This document shows positions 45,934 to 54,641 of a stretch of DNA of 64,000 nt, piece by piece; the stretch's first letter is position 1; the number at the start of each line of letters is the position of its first letter. Both the position numbers and the translations under genes were made by a program. This stretch comes from UBA5336 sp964492485 (GTDB taxonomy: Bacteria; Pseudomonadota; Alphaproteobacteria; Caulobacterales; Hyphomonadaceae): positions 62,001 to 126,000 of the forward strand of contig CAZBKM010000001.1 of the NCBI GenBank assembly GCA_964492485.1. Direction: 5' to 3'. The notes beneath the pieces were generated by a model. The model searched no databases and was not told the origin of the DNA. It worked only from the letters and a program-made list of their open reading frames with translations.

Positions 45934-46674
45934 ATGTCGATGGGGATGCATGTGCACCGCCTCAGGAATCTCGAACGGGCCTTGAAGGCCGAGCCGGACA
46001 CCGAACTGCCGGGCGTGGGTCTGGCCCTCGTGCCGGTGCTCGGCTGCCCAGCCGACCATCTGACCCCTGAGGAGGGCGAGCGCGCGCGCCGCTTCCGGTC
46101 GGAGACCGCGCGCGCCAACTTCGTTTCGAGCCGCGCGGCCGTGCGCAAGGTGTTGGGCCAGGTCCTCGGTTGCGCGGCCGCCGACGTGCCGCTGGTCCAG
46201 GACGCAGAGGGACGGCCCTGGTTGGAGGGCGCGCGCGACCTGCGCCTGTCCTGGTCTCATGCCGGCGGGCATGTGCTGATCGGATGGCGCAGCGGTGGCG
46301 CCATTGGCGTGGACCTCGAAACCGCCCGTCCGATCGCCCATGACAGCATGCTCGCCCTGGCGGCCTCCGAGCGCGAGGCCGCCGTGATCCAGGCGCTGAA
46401 ACCCGTCGACCGGCACGACGCCTTCCTGCGCCTCTGGACGGTCAAGGAAGCCGTTCTCAAGGCCATCGGACTTGGGGTCCGCGGCGGACTGAAATCTGTT
46501 GCCATGCCGGATCTGCTGATCACCGGCGATGCCGATCTGGAGACTGTGCACCATGTCTCCTCGCCCTATCGGGTCCGCCTGAGCCGCCGCGACGGCCACG
46601 TGGCAGCCGTCGCGATACCCGATCCGGCCAGTCCTGACACGAGCCCGGCCCCGCATCGCTTGAATAGGCCCTAG
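45934..46674 (+). CDS. Sfp-type 4'-phosphopantetheinyl transferase (PfaE-like)
   Basis: About 246 residues. It shows the holo-ACP synthase signatures: LSWSHAGGHVLIGW, the Mg-binding GVDLE, and LWTVKEAVLKAIGLG (the W-x-x-K-E-A motif). It transfers phosphopantetheine from CoA to the conserved Ser of carrier domains, so it should activate the two ACPs of PfaA. It converges on the big KS-CLF-AT-DH-DH gene, their stops sharing the tetranucleotide CTAG. The start is uncertain: ATGs at 45934, 45940 and 45946 are all possible and none has a clear ribosome binding site. Confidence 0.9.
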   Translation: MSMGMHVHRLRNLERALKAEPDTELPGVGLALVPVLGCPADHLTPEEGERARRFRSETARANFVSSRAAVRKVLGQVLGCAAADVPLVQDAEGRPWLEGARDLRLSWSHAGGHVLIGWRSGGAIGVDLETARPIAHDSMLALAASEREAAVIQALKPVDRHDAFLRLWTVKEAVLKAIGLGVRGGLKSVAMPDLLITGDADLETVHHVSSPYRVRLSRRDGHVAAVAIPDPASPDTSPAPHRLNRP

Positions 46675-49600
46675 CGCCGGGCGGCCTCCTCCATGCGCAG
46701 GGCAAGCCCGCTGGCCTCATAGATCGCCAGCCCGTCACACCACAGCGTGCCGTCTGCCACCAGCGTGACCCCGTCCGGGTCTTGGATCACCTCGCGGGCG
46801 ATCACGCAGGCGGCCACCCGCCGGCGCTCGGGCGTCACCTGGCCGCGGCACCGCCAGCGCATTCGCCGGCCGGTGGCCAGCGACTGCAGCCGCGGTTCAT
46901 CGAGGCCGGCCATCAGGCCTTTGCGTTCGGCCAACTGCCCCATGGCCTGAAGCAGGGCATCGAGGCCCAGCGAACCGGGCTGCACCGGGTCCTGGAAGAA
47001 ATGGGCCTGGAAGTACCAGGCCGCCGGATCGACGGCCTGCGTGGCCCGCAAGGCGCCCAGCCCGTCCGGGCCGCCCTCGGCTTCGAAGACGTCCACCTGA
47101 TCGAGCATGGACAGCCGTCCTCCCGGTTTGCGAGCCCTGCCGTCGAGCAGCGGCTCCGGACACGCGGGGGCCTCGGACAGGGCCTGCATCGCCGGAGTGA
47201 CCTTGACCCCCGCCTGGCGCGCAAAGGCCTCTCGGGAAAAGAAGCCGAAACTGGTGGTGAGCGTGGCGATCTCCGCCCCCCGGCCATCACGGGCCACGAC
47301 GTCGAAATTGACCAGGGTCATCGTACCCATGCGGGAATAGCCGGTCAGGACAGTGTCCACATGCAGGCCACGCGTCGCGGCGGTGACCTCGCTGTGGACG
47401 ATGATATCGCCGTCCAGATTGCGGAAGTAGGCGCCGCCGCCGGTGGCAAATCCGCAATGGCTGGCCAGCCAGCCGCAGGGCTGCAGCAGCACCTCGCTCA
47501 GCACGCTGTAGGGCATTGCGTCATTGCCACTGTCGCTGAAATACCAGGCGTCGGGGCTGACCTCGAACCGCGCGCGGGCGGTGGCGCCCTCGCGTGCCTG
47601 ACCCGGTGGCACAGAGACGTCGAGGATCTCGCTCACACAATGATAGGGGGGTTGCGGCAGACGCGGCACCCGGCCCGATCGGTCGAAGCGGGCATACATC
47701 GCGCCGAAGGCTTCTGATGGAGCGCCGTTGGCGCAGGCTTGCAGGGATGCGGCATCCCCGCGCGCCCTGTGGCCGGACGCATCGGCTGGACCGATGGCCC
47801 GGGGCGGCACCGCGCGCGGTCCCCCTGGCCAGTCCGGACGAAGGCGCAGGCCGATCCTGGGGCAGTAGAAGACCTTGAGATCGCCCGACGAGGCCAGGAG
47901 GGCGGCAAACAGCGTCGGCGTGTCGCCCGTCTCGATCGTGTCCACGAAGACCTCGTAGGTCAGCGTGTGGTCGCGGTCGGGCACGACCTGGCCCCGGCAA
48001 TAGAACGTGGCGGTCTCGTCGAGCACCGGCTCGAACACATGGCCGTCGGCCTCCAGCGTCAGGCCCGCCGCCATGGCATAGACTTCGAGCGCCTGGATAG
48101 CGGCCTCCACCATCAGCGTGCCCGGCATGCAGGGATCATTGTGGAAATGCCCCTCATAGAACCAGGCATCGCGGGACACCCGCTGGACCGCTTTCAGATA
48201 GCCGCGCCCCCAGGGTCCGCCCTGCAGATCCAGCCGGGTGACGGCATCGATGAAGGCGAGATCGCCGCCGGGCAGCTTCGGTGGGCGCGACTGGGCCGCG
48301 CCCCGCTCGAAACCGGCGCCGAAACAGGCGTGGACATCTCCCTTGCGAAGCAGGTCCAGATCCGCAGGCGTGAGGCCACGCCGCTGGGTGACGGGACCGT
48401 GACGCGTGGGGTCTGCATCCGGGGTCGGCGGATTGCTGGCGGAGGGATCCCAGCGCACGCCTCGGCTGTCACGAAGCTCCGCATCGGTGAAGAAGCCGGC
48501 CTGGCCGTTACGGACGGACAGGAGAAGGCGATCGCCGATATAGGCGTCGTACTCGAAAAAGAAGAGCCGCGTTTCGCCGAGATTGGCGTGCGCGGTGATC
48601 GCGATCTGGTAACTGAGCGTCTCGCCCGCGCGCGGCAGGGGACCGTTCTGGAACGTGATCTCGCAGCCGAGCAGACGATAGACCCGGGCGTCGCGATTGT
48701 CGAAATCCGCGCCCATATAGGCGATCAGCGACAGGTCGGCCTGACCCGCCTCGATCAGCGGCCCGGGGCGCATGTGTCCCTGGTGCAGATACCAGGCATC
48801 CTCGGCGAGGTCGGTCTCGGTCCAGATGCGGCCGGCCGTCGCTTCGCCGGCGGTCGCCTCGATGCCGGTGATCCGGTCCACCAGAAGCAGAGGGGGCGCA
48901 GGCAGGCGGACCTGGCGGCGGTACCCGTCGAGAGGTGCGAACAGCTCCCCGAACAGTGTCGAGATCGGGGCACGGGCCGCAGCTTCGAGATCGGCACGGT
49001 CATATGTCGGTCCCCTGGGGGAATGCCAGGGGCGCGGCGGGACCCGCCGTGCCCGTGTTGGTGCCCGTGTTGGTGCCCGTGTTGGTGCCAGTGTCGGTGC
49101 CAGTGTCGGTGCCGGTCTCGGTGTCGGTCTCGGTGTCGGTCCTGGCGTCGGCGACCGGCTGTCGCCTGGGGCGCGGCGGGCATCGGCCGCAGCGCGGGCC
49201 TGACCTTCCGTGTGCGCTGCACCGCGTGCGACTGCCGGTGTGGCGCGTGTCGCTTCGCCAGTCTCTTGCAGCGCGGCCATGGCGCCTGGCGAAAGGCGCT
49301 CGGGCCAGACCAGTGGCGGCAGGCGAGGGGCGTCCGGCAGGGGACACACCGCGCCAGGCGCGCCACGACCCTTCGCCATACGGCCGGTTTGGCGTCGCGG
49401 CGCTTCGCCGGGCGCGCGCGTCGGCAGGCGGGTCGGCGGCGTTGGTTTCGACATTTCTGATGGAATCCTTGCAGGTGGCGTCGGCGGGACGCAGACGGTG
49501 TCCGGCAGGCGCGGGGGCGGCCTGTGGGCCCAGCGGCGGCGGTGGGTCGGCCGGTCTTGCGGCTGTGGCCATGGATTGCTGCGGATTGCGGTCAACCGGT

Positions 49601-52600
49601 CCTGCAGCCGGGACAGGTCAGCCAGGTGCCCGGCGGCAAACAGGCTCGCTGCGGCCAGTGCGACCTGTTCAATGTCAGCACAGGCCAGCCGGTCGGTTGC
49701 CATGGCGCGATGAGGGCGGTCTCCGAGGATCTTGCCGATGGCGTCGGTCAGGAGTCCACGAGGCCCTACCTCCAGAAAGGTGCGCACGCCGTCGCGATAA
49801 GCCTTCTCCACCGTTCGCGGAAAATCGATGGTCGTCACCGCCTGGCGGGTCAGGCAGTCGGCGGTGGCCATGTCGTCTGGCGTGTAGTGATCGTTCAGCG
49901 CGTTGGTATAGAACCGGACGCCCGGCACGGGATGGGTCTTGCGCGTGTGGTAACGTCGCCAGGTATCGGCATAGGGGCGCATCGCCTCGGCATGGACGGT
50001 GAAGTCATGATTGACCCGCAGGGCGCGGTCCCGTCCCAGCCGGTCCAGGACCACATCGCAGGCGTCCGGTGCGCCGCCGATCAGGCAGTCCTCGGGCGAG
50101 TAGATGATGGTGAGTTCCACGCGCGCGACGTCCGCGACGGCTGCACGCACCTGCTCCACGGGCAGGGAGAGATGCCAACTCTGCCAACGCACTGGCGGGC
50201 GCTCGCCCCAGGCGCGGGCGGCGACCTCGAACCGACCGCCCAGATGGCGCTCATACATCTCGCCCCGCGCGATGTCCTCGAGCAGATGGGCGCTGTCACG
50301 CCAGGCGCCGAAGGCGATCAGGGCGTTGGTCTCGCCAAGCGACAGACCCAGCGCCGCATCGGGGGCGAGCCCCATCCAGTCACGCCAGAAGGTCGCGTGC
50401 GCCTGACTGACCAGGACGCCGCAGCACAGGTCCTGAAACGGGGTCAGGCTGGGTCGGGCGAGCAGGGGCGCAAGGATCGCGGAGTCCGCCGAGCGGGCGG
50501 TCAGCAGGCCGCCCAGTTCCGGGAAGGCCGCAAACAGGCCACGCCCGGCCTGGGGATAGGTGCTGGCCGATCCGGTGAAGACGAGCGCGAGGTCGCCCTC
50601 CGGCGCGCCCTCGCCATAGGCCATGCCCTCGCCCACGGGTGCCTCGCCGGCCTCCAGACTCGCGCGCGCCGCCAGTTTCAGGGCGTCCAGCCGCTCGCCG
50701 CTGTCGGCCACAAGCGCGAGCCTGACTGGACCCCGGCCTCCCTGCTCCGGCCGGCGGAGGCGGTTGGCCAGGTCGGCGCGGTCTCCGGCGGCATACCAGG
50801 CCAGGTGCGGCGTCGGACGGAGCGTGTCGGGCGCAGGATGGCGGGCCAGATCGGATGGCTCGGCCGGCGCGACGATGGGCGCAACGCCGGCGCCTGTGAG
50901 GCACAGACCCCTGCTTTCCAGGGCGGTTTCCACGGCCAGCGCCAGAAGGCCGCCTGCCGCGTGGCTGTGACCGTAGACCTCCGCCAGGCGGCGGGGCAGC
51001 TCGGCCGCGGCGGGCCGGCTCGCATCCACCGCCGGAAGGTGTGCCAGCGCGAGCACCCGGTCGCCGTCGCGCATGGCGTCGGCCCGTCGTTTCAGGACCA
51101 GGGCGGCTGCACCATCGCCACCGCTGACGTTCAGGCCCATGCCGTCGAGCGCTGCCTGGTGAACCGGATCGGCTGAAAAGTCGGCTGCGGCGACCAGGGC
51201 GAGGTCGATCTCGCCCCGCTGCAGTGCCGTCATCGCGACACGCAGGGCCGCGGCCCCGGACTGGTGCTCGGCGGCCAGCGTGAATCCCTGGCCTCGCCAG
51301 TCGAGGGCATTGTTCACCCGGTTGGCGGGCATGTTCGGCATGGCGCCGAGCACATCGGCCGGTGTGCCCGGCGGGGCCACCGCATCGCGCCCTTCAGCCG
51401 TCGCGGCGCTGTCAGGGTCGAGCCCCAGGCGTGCCGCGAGACGTTCGCGAAGCATCCACCGCGTCGCATCTGGCGCGCACGCCATGCCTACATAGCAGCC
51501 AAGGCGTTCGGCGGCGGGCAGGTCCAGACCGTCCAGCGCCTGCTCTGCCAGGTCGAGCACCGCCAGTTGCTGGCTCTCGCAGCGTTCGAGGTCCGCTGGT
51601 GGGGTCCGCAGCGCCTTTGGATCGTAGGACACCGTGTCGGCCGGTCCCGCAGGCGCAGGGCGCCCGCGCATCAGACGACGCACGATGGCCGTCATCCCGC
51701 GGTCGGGACCGGCCAGGGCGGCCACCCCGCAGATGGCCACGTCGGGCGGTGCCGGAGCAGGATTGCGCACGAGAGGCACATGCTCGCCCTGTCCGTAGCC
51801 CCGTTCCTCCACGATCAGATGCGCGTTGTTGCCCCCGAACCCGAACGTGCTGAGCCCGGCTCGGCGCGGCCGGCCCAGCGGAGTGGTCCAGGGGGCGAGG
51901 TCGGCCTGGGCGGCCAGGGGCGTCCCCTTGAAGGCCGGGTGCGGCGGGCCGTCCAGCAGGGTCGGCGGCAACTGGCCGGCGGCCATGGCCTGGGTCAGCT
52001 TGATCAGGCTGGCGAGGCCCGCGACCGTGATCAGGTGTCCGGTATTCGACTTGAGGGAGCCGACGGGCAGCACGTGTTCGCGGCCATCTCCGAAGAGGCG
52101 GGCAGCGCTTCTCAGTTCCACGCCGTCGCCGATGGGCGTGCCTGTCGCGTGGCATTCCAGGAGGTCGATGTCGCGCCCAGGGTCGAGGTTCGCCATGGCA
52201 TAGGCCCGGCGCATGGCTTCCATCTGGCCGTCCCCGTCGGGGGCCAGGAAGCCGCGCCGCCGGCCGTCATTGGACAGGCCAATGCCCCGGATCACGCCAT
52301 GGACCCGCTCGCCCGGTCGCACGTCTGACAGGCGCTTGAGCACCACCGCGGCCGCGCCCTCGGCCGGCACCAGACCATCTGCGCCATCGACCAGCGGGCG
52401 GGAACGTCCGCTGGGCGAGAGCGCGTTGAGGACATTGAACCCCTGATGCAGGATCAGATTGTCGGTGGCATTCACGGCGCCCGCCACCATGCAGTCGGCC
52501 CGTCCGGTCTGAAGTTCGTCACAGGCCAGCTTCAGGGCGTACAGCGAGGAGGCGCAGGCCGCATCCAGGCAGAAGCGCGGACCCCGTGCGCCCAGCGCCT

Positions 52601-53078
52601 GCGCCAGCGCCATGGCCGGAAAGCCCGAATTGAAGCGGTTGATCGGCCGTGTGGCCGACCGGCCGTGCAGCCAGATGTCACCGGCAAAGTCGCTCAGCGA
52701 GCGGCTGGGATAGGAAAGATTGCCAGCGATGACCCCGATCCGCTCCGGTGCCAGACCGTCGCGTGCCACGCCGTGCCAGGCATCCTGTCCAGCCTGGAGA
52801 AGCCATTGGCAGACGGGGTCCAACCGGGCGACATCCACGTCGCCGAGGTCGAACCGGGACGGATCGAAGCGCCGCGCAAAGCCCGTGACGAAGCCGCCCG
52901 TTCGAAACGGCTGACGCGCCGTTTCCTCCGGTGTCAGGCCCCAGCGCCCGGCGGGGACCCGGGTGAGCAGGCTGCGCTGCGCGGCCACTGCGCGCCAGAG
53001 GCTTCCTGGCGTGAAACAGCCCGGCAGAACGCAACCCTGGCCTACGATGGCAATGGGTTCGAAGCGGGCACGGCCCAT
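46671..53078 (-). CDS. PUFA/secondary-lipid synthase subunit: KS-CLF-AT-DH-DH (PfaC with integrated acyltransferase)
   Basis: A 2135-residue multienzyme. Order by approximate residue: active ketosynthase 1-430 (Cys175 in LDAACASSLY, His in ECHATGTPIG); chain-length factor 445-830, where the Cys is replaced (AEHQSGAAAL, about 605); acyltransferase 855-1150 with Ser in GLSLGE (about 913); Pro/Thr/Ala/Arg-rich linker 1180-1390; then two FabA-type double hotdog dehydratases. Each has a degenerate first and a better second hotdog (HQGHMRPGPL then EGHFHNDPCMPGTLMVEA; FSDSGNDAMPYSV then QAHFFQDPVQPGSLGLDAL). This is the domain order of myxobacterial Pfa3 without its C-terminal acyltransferase, as I recall it. 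In gammaproteobacteria the AT is a separate PfaB. It starts 3 bases after the ketoreductase stop. Confidence 0.93.
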   Translation of the reverse strand: MGRARFEPIAIVGQGCVLPGCFTPGSLWRAVAAQRSLLTRVPAGRWGLTPEETARQPFRTGGFVTGFARRFDPSRFDLGDVDVARLDPVCQWLLQAGQDAWHGVARDGLAPERIGVIAGNLSYPSRSLSDFAGDIWLHGRSATRPINRFNSGFPAMALAQALGARGPRFCLDAACASSLYALKLACDELQTGRADCMVAGAVNATDNLILHQGFNVLNALSPSGRSRPLVDGADGLVPAEGAAAVVLKRLSDVRPGERVHGVIRGIGLSNDGRRRGFLAPDGDGQMEAMRRAYAMANLDPGRDIDLLECHATGTPIGDGVELRSAARLFGDGREHVLPVGSLKSNTGHLITVAGLASLIKLTQAMAAGQLPPTLLDGPPHPAFKGTPLAAQADLAPWTTPLGRPRRAGLSTFGFGGNNAHLIVEERGYGQGEHVPLVRNPAPAPPDVAICGVAALAGPDRGMTAIVRRLMRGRPAPAGPADTVSYDPKALRTPPADLERCESQQLAVLDLAEQALDGLDLPAAERLGCYVGMACAPDATRWMLRERLAARLGLDPDSAATAEGRDAVAPPGTPADVLGAMPNMPANRVNNALDWRGQGFTLAAEHQSGAAALRVAMTALQRGEIDLALVAAADFSADPVHQAALDGMGLNVSGGDGAAALVLKRRADAMRDGDRVLALAHLPAVDASRPAAAELPRRLAEVYGHSHAAGGLLALAVETALESRGLCLTGAGVAPIVAPAEPSDLARHPAPDTLRPTPHLAWYAAGDRADLANRLRRPEQGGRGPVRLALVADSGERLDALKLAARASLEAGEAPVGEGMAYGEGAPEGDLALVFTGSASTYPQAGRGLFAAFPELGGLLTARSADSAILAPLLARPSLTPFQDLCCGVLVSQAHATFWRDWMGLAPDAALGLSLGETNALIAFGAWRDSAHLLEDIARGEMYERHLGGRFEVAARAWGERPPVRWQSWHLSLPVEQVRAAVADVARVELTIIYSPEDCLIGGAPDACDVVLDRLGRDRALRVNHDFTVHAEAMRPYADTWRRYHTRKTHPVPGVRFYTNALNDHYTPDDMATADCLTRQAVTTIDFPRTVEKAYRDGVRTFLEVGPRGLLTDAIGKILGDRPHRAMATDRLACADIEQVALAAASLFAAGHLADLSRLQDRLTAIRSNPWPQPQDRPTHRRRWAHRPPPRLPDTVCVPPTPPARIPSEMSKPTPPTRLPTRAPGEAPRRQTGRMAKGRGAPGAVCPLPDAPRLPPLVWPERLSPGAMAALQETGEATRATPAVARGAAHTEGQARAAADARRAPGDSRSPTPGPTPRPTPRPAPTLAPTLAPTRAPTRAPTRARRVPPRPWHSPRGPTYDRADLEAAARAPISTLFGELFAPLDGYRRQVRLPAPPLLLVDRITGIEATAGEATAGRIWTETDLAEDAWYLHQGHMRPGPLIEAGQADLSLIAYMGADFDNRDARVYRLLGCEITFQNGPLPRAGETLSYQIAITAHANLGETRLFFFEYDAYIGDRLLLSVRNGQAGFFTDAELRDSRGVRWDPSASNPPTPDADPTRHGPVTQRRGLTPADLDLLRKGDVHACFGAGFERGAAQSRPPKLPGGDLAFIDAVTRLDLQGGPWGRGYLKAVQRVSRDAWFYEGHFHNDPCMPGTLMVEAAIQALEVYAMAAGLTLEADGHVFEPVLDETATFYCRGQVVPDRDHTLTYEVFVDTIETGDTPTLFAALLASSGDLKVFYCPRIGLRLRPDWPGGPRAVPPRAIGPADASGHRARGDAASLQACANGAPSEAFGAMYARFDRSGRVPRLPQPPYHCVSEILDVSVPPGQAREGATARARFEVSPDAWYFSDSGNDAMPYSVLSEVLLQPCGWLASHCGFATGGGAYFRNLDGDIIVHSEVTAATRGLHVDTVLTGYSRMGTMTLVNFDVVARDGRGAEIATLTTSFGFFSREAFARQAGVKVTPAMQALSEAPACPEPLLDGRARKPGGRLSMLDQVDVFEAEGGPDGLGALRATQAVDPAAWYFQAHFFQDPVQPGSLGLDALLQAMGQLAERKGLMAGLDEPRLQSLATGRRMRWRCRGQVTPERRRVAACVIAREVIQDPDGVTLVADGTLWCDGLAIYEASGLALRMEEAARR
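49049..49144. repeat. 12-base minisatellite in the PfaC linker
   Basis: Eight in-phase 12-base units: three identical (gtgcccgtgttg), two identical (gtgccagtgtcg), then three diverging. On the coding (minus) strand they read as A-P-T-R / A-P-T-L / R-P-T-P tetrapeptides in the linker between acyltransferase and first dehydratase. Unit gain or loss would change linker length without breaking the frame. Confidence 0.85.
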
Positions 53079-53081
53079 GGA

Positions 53082-54512
53082 TCAGAGCCCCCCGACACAG
53101 AGCTCGACGGCGCCGTTGCCGCTCTGACGACCCCGCATGACCAGGTCGGCAAACAGTACCGCACCGGCATCGCGCGGGATGAGCGGGACCCCCTGGCGCT
53201 CGAAATGGGCCCGAAGTCCATCATCCACCATGCCCCCGTCCCATGGCCCCCAATCGATGCAGGTGACGCTGAGGGCAGGCTGGTCTGCCGCAAGCGCCCA
53301 GGCCAGCCGGTTCAGGATCTCGTTGGCCATGGCATAATCGGCCTGGCCCGGATTGCCGAAGCGCGCCGCTGCGGAGGAAAACAGCGCGACATGGCGTAAC
53401 CGGTCAGGGCTCAGCCGCTCCAGGAGCGCTTTCAGCCCCGTCACCTTCGGCGCAAAGACCCGCCGGAGCTGGGCCTCGGTCTTGTCGACCAGGCGCTTGT
53501 CGGCAAGGACACCGGCGCCATGGATCAGGCCCGTGACCGGACCCAGCTCGCGTTCCGCGGTGGCAAGGGCCGGGTCAAGGCCGTCGGGATCAGCCAGGTC
53601 GGCCGAAAGGTAGACCGCGCGCCCGCCCGCCTCCGTCACCCGGGCCATCGTCCGGCGGATGTCCCGCCCCGCAAGGAGCGCGCGGGCCGTTTCGCGCAGC
53701 TCGCTGGGCTTCGGTTTTCGACCTTCGGCACGGGCCTGGCCCGCCAGTTCCCGGCGCAGGTCCGCCTCGTCCAGATCCGGCGCCAGGGCCTCGGGCCATG
53801 CAACGAGGGCGGAGCGTCCGAGCAGCGCGAAGCCGGCACCCGTCCGGGCTGCCAGCGCGACGACGCAGTCGGCGGTCACACCCCGTGCGCCACCCGTAAC
53901 CAGAAACACGTCGTCCTGACCTGGCGTTGAGTCGTGGGGGCGCTCACCCGCGTCGGGTTCACCGTCCAGTGGGACAAGCCGTGCGGTGCGTCGTCGTCCC
54001 CGCGTGCCGATCAGGACTTCAAGCGTCTCGCCACCTTCCATAAGTTCCCTGGCCACGAGCGGGCCGGCCTCGGCTGCCTGCCGCGCCTGTCCGGTCAGCG
54101 CGATCGCTCGGCAGGTGGCGTCGGGAAACTCCTTCTGGGCGGTCTTCGCGAGGGCTGTCAGGCCGCCGCGCCAGGCGCCCTTCAGGCCGCCCGGCCGGTC
54201 GCCGCCACCTGATTGCAGGATGACCAGGCTCGTTCGCCCCGAGCCAAGACCGTCCGCGCTGGCCTGAACCTGCCGCAGGGCGGTCCAATGCAGCGAGCCA
54301 GGCTCGTCGTCCGCGCCCAGCCCCTCGGTCAGGATCAGGGCGCGCGGTGCGGGCGATGGCGTTTCGACGAGGGAGACCGAAAGCCCCAATGCCGTCAGCG
54401 CGTCGGCCAGGGCGCGGGCATGGGATCGGGCGGCGCGCGTGATCTCAACCGTCGCGCCCAGTTCGAAGCCGGGCGTTCGCTGTCCCGGTGCGCGGGTGGG
54501 GGCATAACTCAC
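53082..54512 (-). CDS. Ketoreductase domain protein of the Pfa synthase (probable C-terminal part of PfaA reached by -1 frameshifting)
   Basis: Counted from the first GTG (54512) it is 476 residues: a degenerate structural KR half (~20-190) and an active half with NADPH motif FLVTGGARGVTADC (~203-215), the Ser region FSSAAARFGNPGQ and catalytic Tyr in ADYAMANEILNRLA. It should reduce the beta-keto group after each condensation. The GTG has no usable ribosome binding site (GAGG only 2 bases away). The same frame stays open upstream for another 43 codons, through a Pro/Ala linker, to the slippery heptamer in the end of the upstream ACP gene. In PUFA synthases this domain is normally the C-terminus of PfaA. 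The stop is 3 bases before the next start. Confidence 0.88.
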   Translation of the reverse strand: MSYAPTRAPGQRTPGFELGATVEITRAARSHARALADALTALGLSVSLVETPSPAPRALILTEGLGADDEPGSLHWTALRQVQASADGLGSGRTSLVILQSGGGDRPGGLKGAWRGGLTALAKTAQKEFPDATCRAIALTGQARQAAEAGPLVARELMEGGETLEVLIGTRGRRRTARLVPLDGEPDAGERPHDSTPGQDDVFLVTGGARGVTADCVVALAARTGAGFALLGRSALVAWPEALAPDLDEADLRRELAGQARAEGRKPKPSELRETARALLAGRDIRRTMARVTEAGGRAVYLSADLADPDGLDPALATAERELGPVTGLIHGAGVLADKRLVDKTEAQLRRVFAPKVTGLKALLERLSPDRLRHVALFSSAAARFGNPGQADYAMANEILNRLAWALAADQPALSVTCIDWGPWDGGMVDDGLRAHFERQGVPLIPRDAGAVLFADLVMRGRQSGNGAVELCVGGL

Positions 54513-54581
54513 CGCCTCGGCAGCAAGCAGCGGGGGGGAGGACGCGCCGACCGCACGACCGGGGACTTGCGGGTGCGAATG

Positions 54582-54641
54582 CGCGGCCCCGGGGGCAACG
54601 GAGCGGTCAGTGGCCGGACCGGTGCCCCCTAGCGAAAAAAA
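54582..54641 (-). other. Candidate programmed -1 frameshift signal joining ACP and ketoreductase frames
   Basis: On the minus strand the last ACP codons read GA-T-TTT-TTT-CGC-TAG: a canonical U UUU UUU slippery heptamer (54641-54635) in the zero frame, followed by Arg and stop. A 5-base spacer (CGCTA) leads to GGGGGCA (54629-54623), which pairs perfectly with TGCCCCC (54597-54591). Inside this stem CGGTC (54621-54617) pairs with GACCG (54608-54604). The apical loop CGGCC (54616-54612) can also pair with GGCCG (54588-54584), which would make an H-type pseudoknot. A -1 slip enters the ketoreductase frame with no stop between. One extra T (T8) would fuse the frames directly. Confidence 0.6.
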
